Part shown: positions 60,128 through 64,000 of the stretch, piece after piece
How positions within the stretch are numbered: position 1 is the first letter of the stretch
Layout: each line of letters begins with the position of its first letter
NCBI RefSeq assembly: GCF_026151205.1
Contig: NC_087076.1
Coordinates: forward strand, 10,454,902 to 10,518,901
Reading direction: 5' to 3'
DNA from: Bolinopsis microptera
Taxonomy: Eukaryota > Ctenophora > Tentaculata > Lobata > Bolinopsidae
Length of the DNA stretch: 64,000 bases
Notes under the pieces: generated by a model
What the model saw: the letters and a program-made list of their open reading frames with translations, nothing else
Told to the model about the DNA's origin: nothing
Databases searched by the model: none
Made by a program: the position numbers and the translations under genes

Positions 60128-60189
60128 CATATAACATGATATAAAAATCTAACATCTAATGTTTTTTGTGATAATATGCAAATATAATA

Positions 60190-60850
60190 GTATACTAGAG
60201 ATTCCGAGATTCGCGAATCTCGGAATTTTGTCGTTTTCTTTATTGAAAAGATAAATTCGGATGGCGCAGTTTATATCTCCGACAAAAGCAAATTTGTAAG
60301 CACTCACGCGCATTATATCCAAATGTGAATTTAAATTTTCGCGTTGGATCGTTGCGCATTAGATGGTTGCTATGGTCTGCAGCATTACAGTTTATTTCTT
60401 CAATTGAGGTTTACTATAAGACTGAAGTGCACAATTGTATGGAAAAGTAAATTTATTCTCAATAATACGGGAGTGGGGAGGAGTTCTAACAAAATTGTAT
60501 TAATATCGAGCCCCCATAGGTATACCGGTACCGGTACACCATAGGTATACCGGTTTATTCTCTACTAAATATCGCTCCAGTATAATATCGGCTCCCATGC
60601 TATTAATGTGCCGAGTTCGAATTCGGTTTCTGGTACTTATCTAAATAATATTTTGCTTCCAAACTGGTATGTTAGAAAGCAAAAGAGGCTGTTTAATGTA
60701 ACTTCAGGAAGGCGCGACTGTGAAAATAGTTAAGAAAACTACGCGCATTAATGCTAAAATGTGATGCTTTTGGCGGAGATATAAACAGCGCCAATTCGGA
60801 TAGCGCATTAACGGGTGATACTCGTAAAATATCTGTTCCATATATTGTAC
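60190..60850. repeat. Diverged inverted-repeat element
   Basis: A palindrome ATTCCGAGATTCGCGAATCT starts near 60210. The sequence 60264-60315 (GGCGCAGTTTATATCTCCG) reappears inverted near 60735-60795. The AACGGGTGATACTCG module of the fold-back island is at 60810-60824. No protein. Confidence 0.6.
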
Positions 60851-62858
60851 GGGCGAAATAGTTGGTCGCGCGCAGTACGCCGCGCTTTTGGTGTTGACCA
60901 TTGGTGGCAGGTACTTTTTGTCCTATTACGTCACGGCGCAGTACTGCAAATACATTACACACTGATATTAGGCTTCTCTCAGATCACAGTTTATGTTAGA
61001 AATCAAACCTAATTAGATCATCGATCAGTTAGTGATATCAACAAAGAAAACAAAATATTGAAACAACGGATTATAATATATAATGGTTATCTTTCTAAAT
61101 CCAGTGCTGTGAGTACACAGTGTATCATTATGAACTGGAAATATCATCTTAATTTCTTTGATAGGAGCAACATCTATGAATTGTTTCCTTATTATTATTA
61201 AGACTCAATCTTCAAGTTCAAGCCTTCGGCATCATTGTAGAGGATTTGTAGAAGAATATTTCGGCAGTAACTGAAAGTAATTCATTTTAATTGATCAAAG
61301 ATGTTGAAACTCGGTTTATCAATATCAGATGGTTTGGGACATGATGCATTACTGATTTTACTACCAAAACTTTACCGACAATTATGACTGTTTACAATAT
61401 TGAATATTAAGCCTACTGCAGTGTGACTAAATTGTATTTGTAAGCCATATATTCCAAAAATTCTAATATGTTCTCACCTATATATTAGTGTATGTTTTAC
61501 AGTTTAAGGAGAAGGAGACCATTAACATAGAGTATAAATTATTCCCAGCGCAGCAGTACATTATCTTCCAGAAATAGCCGTTTTCATGTCAGAGAGGTCC
61601 TTCGGCGCACTATCAGTATCACACAATGGCAGGTCAGTCCATCAGTAACTGAAAATATAACAAATTACGTCAGTCTAGTGTTGCTATTAGGAGCAAATGT
61701 TTAGATACAAACTGGTGTTATTGGGAAGGTTGGTATTCGTTCGTATTTCTGTCGATAAATGGTTACATTTTCATGTACCATTTCTCGACAAAAATGGGCA
61801 ATTAGTGCGTGTACATGGTTAATGTTGAATTTTAAGTGGAATGATACGCCTATGTGCAGTGTTCACCCTACAGCGTGTAAAGGGATGTGTGTAAAGTATG
61901 ATTATTTATAGATTACTGTAATAAAGTAATGACAAAGTAAGCGATCGTGTACATCTCGTTACAACATTTCGGTCATGAAGATGAAATATTACAACAATAT
62001 ATTATTTTATTTGCCCACTTCTCTTGGAGAGAATTCAGGTAAGGTACGTGTGCTAATTGTACATAATTTTGATAGGAGCTTTAACGAAAATATAATACCA
62101 AATTGGTCGCCAAATTGAATATGGGATACCCAGGAGGATTATTGGGACAAAAGTGGAACATTTGTTACATCGGTTCTAGACATGAAGTGATTCCCAAACT
62201 TGGTTTAAGTATTCCTTTAAGTCATTATATGTGGTTGCGGCGGTATAGTTCAAAATCTGCAACAATATGGTCAAGATTGCTTGACTGATTTTGTAAGCTA
62301 AAAGATTGTCATTTGCATCGATAATTTTATCAAATCATTATAATTTTACCGGATCTGACGAGAATTCTGTTTAGTTTGAACAGGATATTTGACCACTGCT
62401 TCCCTTGCAAACCACATCTTTGTTTTGGGTACTGCTCTTGAGTTTTGGTTCTGTTGAAAATCTTATCCTGCAAGTAGTTGACTTATAAGTCTACAAATTT
62501 GCACAGAAATAAAATAACTTATTTCACAACCAAGTTGCATTCAAGTTAACAATAAATGACATTAGAAAATGATTTCACGATTTAATTTCATTAGAAACTG
62601 AGTCTATTAAAAAAATTCGAAAATTTCATCGAAACATATAATAGTAAACGACTAAATTAGCACTGTCTTACTTAGAGGGGTATGCGGAAATTATGATAAA
62701 TTTACTTTGTGAGAAGCTGAGATAACAAGATCAGAGTAGGTCACCTTCGGGTTTTATCTTTCGTGATCGTGATCCAGTTCCAGGGGAAGTGTTGTCCGTA
62801 AACGAGCTTCAGCGAAAAAGCAAAGGGGAGAATAACAGTATAACTCCTCTATCATATT
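60851..62858. other. Spacer with no confident gene
   Basis: Two stretches read like minus-strand terminal exons but lack partners: near 62340-62450 (acceptor TTTTCAACAG, frame with KMWFAREAVVKYP then stop) and near 61570-61645. Neither is called. Confidence 0.4.
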
Positions 62859-62951
62859 CTAGTAAAATGTAGCAGTGCTAATTTGTTCGTCGTCTTCTGC
62901 AGGATGGTACTCTAGCGCTTTTCTAAAATCTGTCCGACACTGCCCAAACAC
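62859..62951 (-). CDS. Possible terminal exon of a small gene, copy 1
   Basis: After an acceptor (TTTATCCAG) a 30-codon frame reads VFGQCRTDFRKALEYHPAED.. and stops at 62859. A diverged copy of the whole segment lies 309 bp upstream on this strand (63194-63271). A matching donor (GTTGGTAGGTT near 63040) exists but its phase does not fit cleanly. Family not recognised; could be a fragment. Confidence 0.35.
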   Translation of the reverse strand: MFGQCRTDFRKALEYHPAEDDEQISTATFY

Positions 62952-63193
62952 CTGGATAAATATATTGAATTAGTGAGATGTATCAATTTAATTACGTTTG
63001 AATAATTTAACGTTAAGTTTACAATGACACAAATGTATAACCTACCAACAGAGAAGAAGACAGTTTTGAAGAACCTTGATTGATGAGATAATTAAAGTTA
63101 AGAAAGAGTGGTATTATGGCACGGGCTTTTAATTCACCTGTTGGATTTTTCCCTCCTCTATCATATTCTAGTCAAATGTAGCAGTGCTTATTA

Positions 63194-63271
63194 TTAATAA
63201 ATATGTTCACCATCTTCTGCAGGATGGTACCCTAGCGATTTTCTAAAATCTGTCCGACTCTGCCCGAACAC
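63194..63271 (-). CDS. Possible terminal exon of a small gene, copy 2
   Basis: Same frame as copy 1 but shorter: VFGQSRTDFRKSLGYHPAED.. then TAA at 63194. Upstream on the minus strand are a possible middle exon (after TTACAACAG near 63400, donor GTAGG near 63362) and an ATG exon (MENGE, donor GTAAGC near 63457-63475). Together they would give a peptide of about 41 residues in phase. Weak. Confidence 0.3.
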   Translation of the reverse strand: MFGQSRTDFRKSLGYHPAEDGEHIY

Positions 63272-63479
63272 CTGGATAAATATATTGAATTAGTGAGATG
63301 TATCAATTTAATTACGTTTAAATAATTTAACTTTTAGTTTACAATGACACAAATGTTTAACCTACCAACGTCCAACAGAGAAGAAGACAGTTTTTACCTG
63401 TTGTAATATAAATTAAAAACTTATCAGTAGAAAATGATATTTAAAAATCACTTGCTTACATTCTCCATTCTCCATAACG

Positions 63480-64000
63480 AAAACTTAACTCTGCTTGTTC
63501 TCGTTAAAAGTTAACAGTACTTCATCTTGCACTAGATCAGTCCTGGCTAACGAAATTTTGAAGAGTATTAGTTCATGATAATCTCACTGAGTTAAATATT
63601 TACCGTATTTATACCGTTAAAAGCACACATTTTAAGGTTACTAAGCAACGACAAAAAACCAGTAAAGAGGACTTATTTACACGGATACTAAATACTCAAG
63701 TACTAATTAACAGCAAATTTGTTTAAATATATATTTTATTTTAAAAGGAGGTTATCATACATTTAAAGAGTGTACACCGTCAGATCATTTTCCGATTGTA
63801 TGTAGGAGTTTTACTCCTGTACTGCAGTGTACAAAGACGATGAAATCAAGGGTTCTGTAATCTATTGTCTATAAGTCTGATTTAAACTAATTAACAAAGA
63901 TATTTAAAGATGAAACTGTCCGGGGACCTGGAGACGATCAAATTAGTTCCAAAATGGCGTGTTCAGTCAGCTAGCAAAAAACATTATTACCACTAGACTA
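63480..64000. other. Right edge, nothing recognised
   Basis: AT-rich sequence without an open frame or repeat that I can identify. Confidence 0.5.

Larger units (their letters stand above)
48679..60132 (+). mobile_element. Ty3-like LTR retroelement with env, 11.4 kb
   Basis: Element 48684-60127, flanked by the 5-bp target duplication CATAT (48679-48683, 60128-60132). Order: LTR, primer site, gag, pro-RT-RNaseH, deleted integrase, env, CCHC ORF, polypurine tract, LTR. The gene order and RT type are Ty3/gypsy (Metaviridae) with an added envelope. Both LTRs run TG..CA, are 320 bp, and look identical by eye, so integration was recent. The copy is defective (integrase deletion) and its env holds a 2.66 kb DNA element. 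Confidence 0.93.
62845..63397. repeat. 309-bp tandem duplication
   Basis: TCCTCTATCATATTCTAG at 62845 recurs at 63154, and the next 220 bases match with a few indels. It includes the possible exon above. Confidence 0.85.

Noticed and set aside
60610..60640. tRNA T-arm-like GAGTTCGAATTCGG
   Set aside because: No D-arm, anticodon arm or acceptor stem around it.
61570..61650. Minus-strand terminal exon with LPLCDTDSAPKDLSD
   Set aside because: An in-frame stop lies between the only acceptor and the frame.

Overview
This is nuclear DNA of an animal: AT-rich, with short GT-AG introns, interspersed class I and class II transposons, and recognisable metazoan housekeeping genes. Three of these I assembled by eye from exons too short to stand out as open frames: TMEM167B/KISH-B, ZNHIT2 and MMACHC. 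A cluster of cAMP-receptor-like seven-helix receptors and an LTR retroelement with an envelope gene suggest an invertebrate. A cnidarian or other early-branching lineage is possible, but the sequence alone does not settle this.

Layout. 1-5.8 kb: non-coding, with a 2.7 kb purine-only-like tract (604-3267) and a 1.13 kb inverted-repeat transposon. 5.8-15.9 kb: three intronless receptor genes of one family on the minus strand; two of them come from a tandem duplication whose second unit has been invaded at one site by several nested elements (Tc1-like MITE, Helitron, fold-back). 16.7-17.2 kb: TMEM167B. 18.2-22.4 kb: an island of nested fold-back repeats carrying a second copy of the 3.5 kb transposon. 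22.9-23.9 kb: a class A receptor gene broken by a frameshift. 25.8-32.6 kb: ZNHIT2, with a secreted LamG/coiled-coil gene inside its large intron on the opposite strand. 33.2-46.7 kb: MMACHC, with a class A receptor gene inside its 9.4 kb intron, again on the opposite strand. 48.7-60.1 kb: an 11.4 kb Ty3-like LTR element with gag, pol, env and an extra CCHC-knuckle ORF. Its two 320 bp LTRs look identical, its integrase is mostly deleted and its env is split by a 2.66 kb DNA element. 60.1-64 kb: repeats and a few possible small exons.

Most notable points: the two host genes that each carry a foreign, oppositely oriented gene in their biggest intron; an MMACHC (normally cytosolic) that starts with a membrane segment; a candidate 17-nt GT-AG intron; a young but defective env-bearing LTR element with a possible accessory protein; and a family of GC-rich hairpin modules shared between 18-22, 48.3-48.6 and 60.8 kb. 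All splice sites and families are assigned by reading only; no database search was run.
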